A DNA stretch of 64,000 nucleotides from Mesodorylaimus sp. YZB2_4 (Eukaryota > Nematoda > Enoplea > Dorylaimida > Dorylaimidae). The stretch spans positions 1-64,000 of the forward strand of contig JASANH010000253.1 of assembly GCA_030248295.1 (NCBI GenBank). The letters are read 5' to 3'. The notes beneath the pieces were generated by a model. It had not been told where the DNA came from. It searched no databases and worked only from the letters and a program-made list of their open reading frames with translations. Position 1 is the stretch's first letter; each line of letters starts with the position of its first letter. Below are positions 22,546 to 32,896 of this stretch, piece by piece. Position numbers and translations under genes: made by a program.

Positions 22546-23710
22546 TTGAATGCTGCACAGAATAACAATGCACCAAGCAGATCTCTCCATCCACCACCTA
22601 CAGTTAAGGCCCTGAAACTGACTTTTACGCCGGTGGTTGTGCCGCTTCCGGTGACTTCTGGTTGGGCCGGGAGAATACGAATAGGGGTATTTCTACGAGT
22701 ATTTCTTCGTGCATTACATAAAAGAAGGGAAACGTGTTTGTGGAATATGCGTGACTGCGGCAGGATTCATCATTGATAAAATGGTGGACAAGTTTTCCTC
22801 GGCGATAGAAAGAGAATCTAAATTAAATTGAGGAATGAAAAAATAAGTTTCTAATTCATTGAAATTCTTATTTTATGCGGAAAAGCGGAAGTGTATGGGT
22901 CTCTTAGCTGGCACCTTTGTCGTGTTGCCACCAACTGCCTTTCTATGCCTTTTCCCTATAGTCACAATAAGTGCTCTACAATTGTTTGATTATGTCTGGA
23001 CCTTCAACCCTGGGCCGTAACCCCCTGCCCCCACCCCCCCCCCCTTCCCCGCTGGCTACGCGCCTGGGCTCAGTTGGTTAAGGCGTTGGTCCCGCATTGC
23101 TTGGGCCAGCAACCCTGACTGAGAGACCGCAGTTCTGTTCCTGCTGAGGACAGCAGTTTAGTAAGCCCGTTCTCAGAGTGTCAACCAGTCTTCCACGGCA
23201 GTTTAGTACTGTAAGTCCGTCGCTGGCCTTGCACACCTGGCTCTGGGCGACTCACCTGGTACCGTCATGTGGCGGACGCCGAACGAGTAGAGACTTAGGA
23301 GACTGGTACCCGAACACCAGTCGGGAAGGTCCCCCCCCCCCCCCAGTATCATCCAGGGATACATCGATATTACTATTCACCCTAACGAGGTGGTCGGTAT
23401 TGATCTTCATATTTCCCTCGTGCTACCTCCTGGTACTTATGGCCGCATTGCACCTCGTTCTAGCCTTGTCCGTTATAACTCGATTGACGTCAAAGGAGGG
23501 GTCATAGATAGCGATTATAAAGGCGATGTTTGTGTTTTGCTTCATAATTTTGGACAGACAAAGTTTCGTGTCTGGAAAGGGATGAGGATCGCTCAACTCA
23601 TTTGCGAACGCGCGGCCTACCCAGTTGTGGGAGTTTCGGGAGAACATGATTTTAAACCTATCCCAAAGGATGAGCGCGTTGGCGGGTTCGGTTCAACTGG
23701 TTTGATGTGA
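22546..23710 (+). CDS. dut: dUTPase (deoxyuridine triphosphatase), two exons with SINE in the intron
   Basis: Exon 2 (23357-23710) carries four of the five trimeric dUTPase motifs: APRSSL (motif 2), GVIDSDYKGDV (motif 3, catalytic Asp), KGMRIAQLICER (motif 4) and RVGGFGSTG (motif 5, the C-terminal P-loop-like arm). It is closer to animal cellular enzymes than to viral ones. A likely exon 1 (about 22590-22686) reads LKLTFTPVVVPLPVTSGWAG, with a phase-0 donor GTATTT at 22687 that fits the phase-0 acceptor CAG at 23356. In the exon 1 part, motif 1 (A-G-Y-D-L) reads A-G-R-I-R, so a diverged exon or sequence error is possible. The enzyme hydrolyses dUTP to dUMP. The intron holds a SINE and poly-C tracts. 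No ATG opens exon 1, so the true start may lie in an earlier exon. Confidence 0.75.
23048..23340 (+). mobile_element. tRNA-derived SINE, copy 1
   Basis: The head has an A-box-like GGCTCAGTTGGTTAAGG and a degraded B box (GCAGTTCTGTTCC). The body (about 23215-23330) matches the SINE at 55758: CGCTGGCCTTGC..., GGGCGACTCACCTGGTACCG, and CGAACACC(A)GTCGGG. It ends in a poly-C run just before the dUTPase exon 2 acceptor. Confidence 0.65.
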
Positions 23711-24030
23711 TTGTTTTTGGATAAGTTGTGGATAGCGTATAAGATCCTTTTTTAAAAGCGAGTTGTAATCTCTTGTCTTCTGTAATCAGTGTTTGTAGAT
23801 TTTTGGGAAGGGTAATTCGTTCTTTTAAACCATTGCTTTCTCTGACCGCCACCAATAGCGGAGCTTATTCTTTCACAAACGGTTTATATTAAAACTTATA
23901 ATTGGCGCAATAAAAACAATTTATTTGATGAAGTATCATCACTTTCCTCCTCTAAATTTCTACTGCACACCCTATCTAACTAAATGTAGCCTGTAATGTA
24001 CTATTCATCAACACCCGCTCTCTAACGAAA
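23711..24030. other. 3' flank of dUTPase
   Basis: No ORF of note. AATAAA-like AATAAAAAC at about 23908 could serve as a polyadenylation signal. Confidence 0.3.
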
Positions 24031-24510
24031 GCTGATTTTGACAAAGAGCACACCAGGCCGTATCATTTGATGGCCGCAACGGGTGCACTTTCTTCCAATT
24101 AATAATGCCACCGCCTTACAGGTGGGGCATTAGGGGAACCAAGCCGATAAGACGGCTCCCCACTTTTGTTGAGTGGAAAAAGGTGCTACAGTTGCGGCGG
24201 CATTGTCCCTAACAGGCATGATTTCTTGACCTGGTTCTCCAGTGTTCTCGTTCCTCCTGGCTTCCTCCTCCATCGCGTGGTTCGCCATGTTTTCCTCCTC
24301 CCGCACTGTCTGACAAAGATTTTCTTCGTCGGTTCCCGCCTTGGATGGTGAATTGTTATCACTATTGGTTGATTCTCGCATTCGGGCAAGATCACGATAA
24401 CGGCCGCGTTCTTGACTCGACAATGCTCTCCTTCGTTTGTCAGCCTCTCGGATCGTCTCATTCGAAACTTCCTTAAGGAAAAGCAAAAATCCTTGCTTAT
24501 TCGTTGCCAT
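24031..24510 (-). CDS. HMG-box-like ORF followed by a zinc ribbon behind one stop
   Basis: An ATG-initiated 126-codon ORF (24510-24130). Its first 45 residues (NKQGFLLFLKE, then LSSQERGRYRDLARM) have the spacing of an HMG-box, closest to the Maelstrom type. The middle is acidic and low-complexity (residues 50-95). It stops at a TAA after AWFP. In the same frame the next 34 codons (24127-24026) read CPTCKAVALLIGRKCTRCG, a compact CxxC...CxxC zinc ribbon, and then stop. This suggests a nonsense mutation or readthrough of one protein. The HMG assignment is tentative. If right, the protein would bind nucleic acid in the nucleus or germ granules. Confidence 0.35.
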
Positions 24511-25855
24511 TTCGAAGATCAGTTTTTGCTCGGATGCTCTCTATAGGTTTTTTTTGCTTCCTTTTATACAGCTCGGTTAGGCCTTTTGGAATGCTTATTT
24601 ACGACTTTTTTCCTTTTGGAAGATTTGGGAATGACCCTGATCTAACTGAAGCGATCTTTGGACTGTGCTTCCATTGATACAGTCTGGTTAGGCTCTTCGG
24701 AATGCTTATTTATAACTTTTCTTTGCTTTTGGAAGTTTCTGGAATAACCTCATTCTTACGAAAGAGATTTAAGAGGGTTTTAATTGATGGTTTTTAAATT
24801 TTTAGCTTCCTTGATCGTCTTTCAGAAAAAAGAAAAATGCAACTTTCAACTTTCAATACCCGGTTTTCCTTTCTTTCAACTTGATTTATAGGTTTTGTCC
24901 TGCTACTTGGCTTGGTTTTTGTCTCCTCTTTTCAGAAGTTTTTGCCTCTTGAATTTCTTGACATCCAGTCTACTTTGGTTACCCCTAGTTCAGCACTTTT
25001 TCACTTAAGGGTCCCTAGGAAAAATGATGTATTCACGATCTCTTTAGGGCCTGCTTGCTCATTGTCAGTATGTTCATCCTGCTTCTTTTACTTCATAAAT
25101 CTTTTTCTCTTTGACGTAGTTTGCAACAGTTCAGGGTGTTTAAGCATTTCCACTCTAACTCTTTTTCTGGTCTCCGACCTCGATTTTGGATTTGGCCTTA
25201 TGTTCAAGCTCCTCGACCTTTCTACTTTGCTTTCGAAGCCCAAAGAAAAAGTCAAAATGTTTCACGAAATTTTAGTTGTCATCAAACTGGTATGTAAGAT
25301 AAGAGACACAAGTATATTTTTTTTCATTCTGGATATCTCTATTTAGATTTTCGCTCGGATAAGATCTTGGCTGGGTTTTGGTGCGACATTCCAAAAGGGC
25401 GACAATGTTAGCAACAACCTTGGATTCGCCCCGTGTCCAGCCTGTAAAGGTTACTTTTGCATGTGTGTTTTTGTGCCTAGTATTAGTTTGGCGTTTTCTT
25501 ATGAAGGTAGCTGGGGAAACTTTGTCGCCTGGGACCTCTTTGGTGAGGATATAGAACTATTTTTTTGCGACGATCATGGTTAATTTCCTGACGAATGTGC
25601 TTTTTCCAGCTCTTGTGGCACCAATGACAGTACAGAAAAAACTATGCAGCTAGGTGGTATCCATCGCAGTTATTCATAGAAGTACTTCCCAACACACTTA
25701 AATGCACACGAATAAACCAAGATTGAAGAAAAACACAATCTTATATAGTGAGAGACTCAAGTGCGATACAGTAGATGCCAGCATAGCAAACGATCGACAA
25801 GGGAGCATCTACATGCATGCATGCAAGACACTTTTCTCTAACCTGCGTAGTACTG
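24511..25855. other. Unassigned, T-rich
   Basis: Pyrimidine-rich on plus. The ORF at 24912-25346 translates to Phe/Leu/Ser-rich sequence expected from composition alone. A direct repeat of about 60 bp (AGCTCGGTTAGGC-TTTGGAATGCTTATTTA) occurs at about 24570 and 24680. Confidence 0.35.
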
Positions 25856-26410
25856 TCAAGTCAGTTCACCCGCTCGTTGGCCCGATCCATCTGATTCTGC
25901 AGGACACTGTTGAGTCTTCAAACGGGCTGCTTCTTCCTTTTTCTTCTCCCAATACTGCTGCCAAATCTTTCCCGCGGCGATTTTTAGTTCTGTGTTGCAC
26001 TCGACGCATTGCTTACACAGGCTTAGGGTGATAAATGTACGCTCTGTTGCATTGTGCGTGATTGCAAGACGCTTGAGACATTCGCACATACAAAATCCAC
26101 AAAACCAAATCGACAGTGGTGCCAGGCCATGGTTTTGCATGGAAAGAGAAAACGGCAGTGACTGCTGCTGTAAAACACTGAATGCTGATCGCTCAGGCTC
26201 GTTGCGAGCTTGCTGAATACTTTCTAAAGACGGAGCAGGGGTTGGAAGTCGTGTTGCATAGAAACAATCTTCTCGTCTTAAAAGAGGTGGTGTGGAATTC
26301 GTTGGCTCGTCTTCCATCCCTGTCAGTAAAACAGAATCCAATTTTTGCATCTTATTCTTAGATTTACAACCTCCACACTGCTTCCTCCTCGATGATGCAC
26401 GCTTCGGCAT
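25856..26410 (-). CDS. Unrecognised 184-aa Cys-containing protein
   Basis: An ATG-initiated ORF that opens with a basic MPKRASSRRKQCGGCKSK, a nuclear-localisation-like patch with CxxC. It has a hydrophobic Cys-rich middle (WFCGFCMCECLKRL, about residues 105-118), a second CxxC (CKQCVEC) and a charged helical C-terminus (WQQYWEKKKEEAARLK). The pairs of CxxC suggest metal binding. Composition is coding-like and the frame is clean. It is divergent from the TM ORF at 26609, with about 200 bp between them as a possible shared promoter. No family recognised. Confidence 0.4.
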   Translation of the reverse strand: MPKRASSRRKQCGGCKSKNKMQKLDSVLLTGMEDEPTNSTPPLLRREDCFYATRLPTPAPSLESIQQARNEPERSAFSVLQQQSLPFSLSMQNHGLAPLSIWFCGFCMCECLKRLAITHNATERTFITLSLCKQCVECNTELKIAAGKIWQQYWEKKKEEAARLKTQQCPAESDGSGQRAGELT

Positions 26411-26608
26411 TTTCTGTTACAACACACAAGCGACTGAAGAATGAAAGCAACCTGCAGGTAGAATGTAAAATTCAGACAGTAAACTCGGTTTTTCTCTCGA
26501 CACACAGGTCTCCTGACCGTCACGTGCTAGACGTATCCTGATTGGCTGAGGAGCCACCTTTCCTTATACAACACGCCTATTTAAAACCTTTGTCACCTCT
26601 GTCTTCGC

Positions 26609-27293
26609 ATGACAGAAATGGCGTTTCTAACACGTGGCGGAGTTCTTCCTAAGAGGCTAAACTGGTATTTAGTGATTGTTGTGGGATGCCTGTTTTGTTT
26701 AAGCTGCTTTATATATGCAAGAAGCAAGAACATTAGGGCAATTTTAAGAACGAGGATTAATTCAAGCGAAAGCCATGTCGTTCTGAATCCAAATGCCCAT
26801 CCAAACCATACATCGTTTCCTGAAGTCTGCACAGCAGTATCGAAGCGTCTAAAGATATGTGGCTATTCTATTATGCTAGAAGAGCTTGAGTCGAACTCCC
26901 ACCAGCAACAGCTATGCCACGAGTTTTCTGGTTATTCGGATGTTCTTACATTCCACATTATGATGAATTACTGCGCGATGAGGTTCAATGTGTCGAATTC
27001 CTGCCCTGCACGTACGGTAATTACAGGCAGAGAGGGCATGAGAACTTTCATTTGGTCGCTGGTAAAAAGAGATGCATTCGTCATTGTCAGTTCATTTTCG
27101 TATTGAACAGCAAGATGCCCCTTCAGAAGTATTTGTCATCTTGAACTCTAGTTTCGTGCATCTTCGGGATCATCAATCTGAGGTTAAATGCCTAATGCAT
27201 AGCGAGACTGAATATTCGTTAATACGCATGTGTGTGGTGCATATGTACTGCGAAAACACACCTGAGGGCAGAATAACAAAAAGCCTGTGCTAA
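26609..27293 (+). CDS. Single-pass membrane protein-like ORF, frame-switched
   Basis: Begins MTEMAFLTRGG and has one clear transmembrane segment (LVIVVGCLFCLSCFIYA, residues about 21-37) followed by basic residues. This fits a type II signal anchor. Coding appears to continue through two further frames (26914-27144, with QCVEFLPCTYGNYRQRG; then 27072-27293, with VFVILNSSFVHLRDHQSE), implying introns or frameshifts. The luminal region has several Cys and N-x-S/T sites. Not a family I recognise. Confidence 0.35.
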
Positions 27294-27299
27294 AGATTT

Positions 27300-28460
27300 T
27301 AAGAAAACGGCTACAAAATACAGTGCAAATCGTGATCCACAGGGATCTCACTAGCGCATGAAACGTGATTAAAGGTCGCATTGTACCTACTTCAAATAAG
27401 TCCATACTTCTTGCACTTCCTACTATGTCTATGTGTTTGTGTATAATTTTGTTTTTCCGTAGCAGTTGCAGCATATACATACTACACCACTGCTGTTCCC
27501 CCCCGCCCCAATACTTTTCTAGTTGATATTTTTGTCGTCTTTCCAACTCATAATGACTGCAACAATGTAACCACATACTTTTTTCCAAATTGTCAACTTT
27601 GTGTGTAAGAAAAGAAGACTCACTCGCCTCGAACAGCAGTTTTGGGACATGAATACGTCATGAAGCCATATCGTGCACTAACCTCATTCAACCCACAGCC
27701 CTTCAACCGCTCATCTTCGATGAATCTCTTTCTTTTTCACTTCTTTTCTCCTCCCTCGGTCGCGATTGCATCGACGATTTCTGCTATCGTAGACGTTGAA
27801 GTAGCTGAAGGGCTTAGCCGCTCCTTGGATCCGTAGTTTGGTGCCGATGGTAGTATCATGGGGGAGTGGCTCGCGCTGTAGTGGCTGGGGTCGGTTTAAA
27901 CCTCTCCTAAGAAAAACCGCGCCCCCCCCTTCCCGCCCATTTTCTGCTCCTCCCCCCTTAAGCCTTTAGGAAAGTTGTCCTTCGACATTCCTAAATACAG
28001 CGGGCCTTTCTTGGAACTGACCATCAGCTTGACAGAAGCATTGCCACTCCTGTGCAGAGTGGCTCCATAACCAAGATCGTACGCGATGGGCGCCAACTCC
28101 TGCTTTTCCAAAACGGCAAACAGTTCTGTATCGGTACTTAGGAACATATGCAACTTTTCAAATTGCGATGGGCAGAGAAAAATGTGGCCAGACGCCGATG
28201 CACCAGTTACGATTCGATATTGTCGGATGTCAATTATTAAACGTGGTCCAAACCAAAAAAACCCCAAAAACAAAAAAAACCTTTCCCACCCCCCCCCCCC
28301 CCCCCCCCGTATATGGAAGGATTTCCCAGCATTACTTGGTGATATTTACAATCGTTATACTGTACTTAGTGCTGGTGATCGCGCTATTCATTTTGGTAGT
28401 GCTGACTTTTGGCATGCTGTCGACCAAATTGGTCGTGGGGAAGAAAGTAGTGGAGACTCA
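27300..28460. other. Unassigned; poly-C tract
   Basis: No supported gene. A run of about 19 C at 28290-28309 precedes the polymerase remnant. ORFs on both strands lack motifs. Confidence 0.3.
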
Positions 28461-28469
28461 CACTCCGAA

Positions 28470-31080
28470 GAAGAAAAGCAAAAAGACGATCCTGGTGCTA
28501 AATATTACTGCGGCAAATTACTACGATCTGCGTCCTATGTTCACAAAGAACTCGAGACGGTTTGGAGCTAATTATGGTCAATATGATCTTATTTTCAAAA
28601 ACATTCAAAATGACGAAAATGTGGACGTTATCTTGACTGCAGTATTCTCTGAGGTTTTAGACACAATAAAAGTAGATGGACGGAATGACGACTTGCTCGG
28701 TTTTTTTCTCGATCATCCTGATTTGGACATCCCGATTATAATTCCCCTCATGAATCAAGCTCACTTGTCAGCTGAGCTTCTAGTGGAAAAAATCTGCAGT
28801 GTACTCCAAAGCAAGAAATCGCTGACGTTTGACAAAAAGATGACTGTATATTTCACTCGCATAAAATGGATGTGGTACTGGTGGTCGTATGCAAAGGAAA
28901 TATCATACAAATTTGGATGAATATGAAAAAGGAAAGAGAAGCATTTTGAAAATTATAAATAGAGACGACTTATGTTTAGCGAGAGCCGTCGTCACGGCTA
29001 AAGCTCGCCTTGATTCTGACAGATATGAGACAATGCGCAAAGGAGACAGAAATGGAAGTACGTTGCAAAGACTTCGTGCAAAACAACTGATGGTGAAAGC
29101 TGGTTTGGGGAAACACGTGGGTGCTTGTGGCCCAAAAGAGTTTTCTGCTCTTCAAGGAGCCCTTGGTCATGAATATCAACTGAAAATTTTCGACAAAGAC
29201 TTATTCAATGCGCTGATATACAAAGGTCCCGTCGATGCAAAGAAAGTTCTTCATATTTGGCTTTGCGATTCACACTTTTCAGTTGTTACTAGCATGACAA
29301 GTTTTCTTGAAAAGTCCTATTATTGTGAAACCTGTTCCAAAGGATATTCGAAACGTACTGATCATCGGATTTGTCCTGTTCGCTGCACCTTCTGCCTTGG
29401 AGCAGGAAAATGTACCGCCGAACGCCCTTTGCGAAAGTGCAATAAATGCAATCGTTTCTTCAACAAGATATGCTTCCATAACCATATGCGTCAAAACGGT
29501 TCTGGCCGTGGAAAATATCCGAGTACTTGCGACCAGATAAAACGATGCGATACCTGTCGACAGGAATTTCATGTCAGAAAGGGGCATATTTGTGGCGTTC
29601 GGCAGTGCATTACGTGTAAAGTGGATGTTAGCACTGCTGATCATCAATGCTTCATTCAACCTTACAGTGGCAAAACTGCGGAGAGAAACTTTGAAGAGGA
29701 TCCGTTGGCGTAGATGCAGGAACTTGAAGACAACAGCGAAGACGAGATTCAGGATGAACCAGGATCGAAGAAGCAAAAGAAACCCTCCAGAACCATTTTT
29801 ATATTTTACGACTTAGAATGCAGGCAGGACGACAAACTGACCGAAGAAGATGGTAGCTGTATCAACCTGCACCATCCCAACCTAATAGTTGCGCATAAGG
29901 TGAGAATTTTCTGCATACATGAATAAACTGGCACCTTTTATTTATTCCAAGCATGTATGTTCGTAAGTCATGTAGATATACTGATATGATCTTCACATTT
30001 CGCCTATCAAAAAACCAATCTAATCTTGTATTCTGATTTTTCAAGGTGTGCAGCGAATGCTGCGAATCGACGGAATTATCGCATTGCAAACACTGCACCG
30101 AAAAACGCAAGGTGTTTAAGGAAGATGATTGCTTGGACAAATTCTGTGAATGGCTATTTTCGAAGCAGCATAAAGGAGCTATCGCCATAGCGCATAACTC
30201 AAAAGGCTATGATGGACAGTTTGTTCTCGCGTACTGTCATCGCAATGGCTTGAAGCCAAAGCAAATTATTTCTCGTGGTCCTGGAATCATGTACCTGGAG
30301 GTGAATGATGTGCAGCTTAAAGACAGTTACTGTTTCCTCCCGATGCCTCTGTCATCTCTGCCAAGTGCATTTGGCGTAGAAGAGGTCAAGAAAGGATACT
30401 TTCCTCACTTGTTCAACAGAAAGGAAAATTACAACTGCGTAGGTGCGTGGCCATCTAGTGAGTATTACCAGCCAGAATACATGAAAGAGAGCTGGAGGAA
30501 GCAATTTATAAAATGGCATGAACAGCAATGTGGGGAGCAGTTCGATTTCCAGAAAGAAATTCTTGCATATTGTGAAAGCGACGTAAGTCGCTATGTTTCG
30601 CATACTTTTGAGAGGAATGTGAAAAATTATGCATGTGGTCTTTTCCTTTTTCAGGTGACTGTCCTCAGGCTCTGTTGCTTGAAATTTCGCCGCATGTTTC
30701 TGAATATTGGAAACATTGACCCATTTGCAGAAAGTATCACTATTGCCAGTGCATGCAACAAGTTCTACCGAATGCACCATATGCCGATAAATCGTATTGC
30801 TGTTGTACCACATGGTGGCTATCGGAAAAATGATAGGCAGTCACTGATAGCTCTCAAATGGTTAAAATGGATTGCTTATAAAACCGGTCAACGCATACGC
30901 CATAAACTAAATGGAGGGGAGGTCCGAACTCCGCCGTGGAAGGTTGACGGACTATGCGGAGAAACAATTTATGAATTTTACGGCTGTTATTGGTAAGTAT
31001 ACTTCTGTTCTAAGCATGAGCATGAAAAAGCGGAAAAAATTTGATGTGTTTTTAGGCATGGCTGCCCAAGCTGTATGCCT
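28470..31080 (+). pseudogene. Polinton/Maverick-type protein-primed DNA polymerase B, truncated
   Basis: A multi-exon family-B polymerase remnant. The N-terminal Polinton-specific region spans about 28500-29700, with KRSILKIINRDDLCLARA and a Cys/His-rich zinc domain at about 29310-29660. The 3'-5' exonuclease motifs follow in order: FYDLEC (Exo I, about 29806), AHNSKGYDGQF (Exo II, about 30190) and YCESDV (Exo III, about 30570). GT-AG introns are read at 29900-30045, 30583-30654 (72 bp, no stop, so it looks open) and 30993-31055. Damage: a one-base frameshift near 28863 and an in-frame TAG at 29711. The palm (polymerase) domain is missing: after HGCPSCMP the sequence passes into a gypsy protease. 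Such polymerases replicate Polinton elements. This one is dead. No restored form is given. Confidence 0.85.
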
Positions 31081-31083
31081 ATG

Positions 31084-31580
31084 TTACTGGACTATTGGGC
31101 CACCTTATCTCTGATCAGCAAACCCATGCTGGACAAGTTAGGAAAGTCTGCTTAAACTCAGGCCTACAACAGCACGTTCTGTCACGGTCAGCAACACGCC
31201 CATGAGACTGATGGGTGAGTGCGAAGTTGATGTCAGTGTAGGCACAATCAATGAAAAGCATGTCTTTGTCGTCGACCAGGACATGAAATTGCCCGTATTG
31301 TTGGGTATGGATTTTTGCGAGGGTCCGCAAGGAGGCAATGACCGTCTTAGGTACTTGCTTGACCTCGCTGAGCGGCACCAACGCAAAGGCGTGGTGTCAA
31401 CCGCAGAGGATCTGGTATGTCGCGTCATACTGACAGAATCCGTAAAAATACCTTCACGATGTCAATTACTAGTTGACGCCCGTGTGGATGGTTCATATAT
31501 GGCTGATGGGTTGGTAGAACCTGATGAGGACTTTCAGCATAGCCATACGTTGTTCGTAGCTCGCTCTTTGGTAACCCCCT
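31084..31580 (+). pseudogene. Gypsy aspartic protease
   Basis: ATLSLISKPMLDKLG is the strand after the active-site Asp; the D-S/T-G triad itself reads D-Y-W at 31090-31098, so it is altered. A frame change near 31155 leads into MRLMGECEVDVSVG and the flap/second-loop region LPVLLGMDFCEG (ILG-D motif). It would cleave the Gag-Pol polyprotein. It is inactive because of the altered catalytic triad and the frameshift. Confidence 0.75.
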
Positions 31581-31601
31581 GATGCCAAAGGCCACATCCC
31601 A

Positions 31602-32760
31602 TTGCTCATCGCAAATGCGACAGGCGAAGAAAAAGTTCTACACTCGTGCATGAATATAGGTGTCTTGGAACCTCTCAGTGAGAGCGGCACCATACCTATT
31701 GGTATTCACAACTTGCGTGATATGACAGCTGCGAAACCTGTCAAATCTGCCATGGATCCATTGTCTAAACTCGATTGGTCTGAATCCGCTGCCACGCCTG
31801 CTCAGCGTGAGCGCCTGATCGCTCTTCTGCGACAATACAGTGATGTTTTTGCGAGGGATGAAACTGACTTAGGTCGTACTTCGATTATTGAACACAATAT
31901 CGAACTTACGGGACAACCTCCTCCACGCATATCAGCTCGACGCTTACCTGAAGCTGTGAAACCGGAAGTGCAAAGGCAACTAAGTTTAATGGCAGAGAAT
32001 AAGTGGATTGTTCCGTCGTGCAGCTCTGCATCTGCACCCATTGTAGTCGTCCCTAAGAAGGGGGCACCGTTTAGTTCTGCCGCTGGCACACGCATCTGTG
32101 TCGATTTTCTAGCTCTCAACGCGGTCACAAAACCCGATCTTTTTTTGATGCCGAGAATAGACGAGGCATTGGATGCATTAGGAGGTTCTCAATGGTTTTC
32201 AAGTCTTGATTTGCAAAGTTGTTTCTGGCTAATTCCGCTGAGCCCAGAGTCCCAAGAGTTGACCGCATTCTCGACACTTGGTCAGCAATGGCAATGCACT
32301 GTCATGCCGTTCGGGTTACGTAATGCAAGCGCCACAGCGCAAAGACTCTTGCAAATGGTTTTGTCAGGGTTACATTGGACTCAAGCTTTAGTGTACATTG
32401 ACGACATACTTATTTTCTCCAAGTCGTTCGATGATCATTTGCTGCACATTGGAAACGTCTTAAGCCGCTTGAGAAGCGCGCAGCTCAAGCTCAAGCCGAC
32501 AAAATGTCATTCCGCTTTAAAGCAAGTCTCTTTTCTGGGACACAATTGTCCCCAACGAGGGTGTTAGAGCCTATCCGACGAAAGTCGAGGCGGTCGCGAA
32601 GTACGCGGTTCCGAAAACGCAGAAAGAACTTCACACATTCATCGGCATGGTCATATTTCTACGTGAATATGTGCATCAGTTCGTGACCACTGCTGCTCCG
32701 TTGCATGACTTGTTAAAAAAGGACGTTCCTTTCGTGTGGACAGCCGTGTTAAAAAACGAC
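31602..32760 (+). pseudogene. Gypsy reverse transcriptase, RNase H lost
   Basis: The block 31602-32567 holds the RT fingers and palm: VVPKKG, RICVDFLALN, FSSLDLQSCFWLIPL (motif A), MPFGLRNASATAQR (motif B) and YIDDILIFSKS (motif C catalytic Asp pair). A frameshift near 32545 leads into the thumb (KVEAVAKYAVPKTQKELHTF and GMVIFLREY). The sequence then breaks at about 32760 after PFVWTAVLK, exactly where RNase H begins. It resumes with the short linker in front of the integrase, so the whole RNase H domain is deleted. Confidence 0.85.
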
Positions 32761-32896
32761 AGCCACACCGTCCGATTTTTCTCTTGCGTCGCTGAAGACA
32801 GCGCAACGCGAAGACGCCATATGGGCTTCTCACATCACGTACCTGGAAACCAAGACACTACCCGCTGATGCCAGAGACGCGCGTCGATTAAAAACG

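Noticed and set aside
28086-28571. ORF across the poly-C run before the polymerase
   Set aside because: Poly-Pro from the C run joins unrelated sequence; the polymerase similarity is in another frame.
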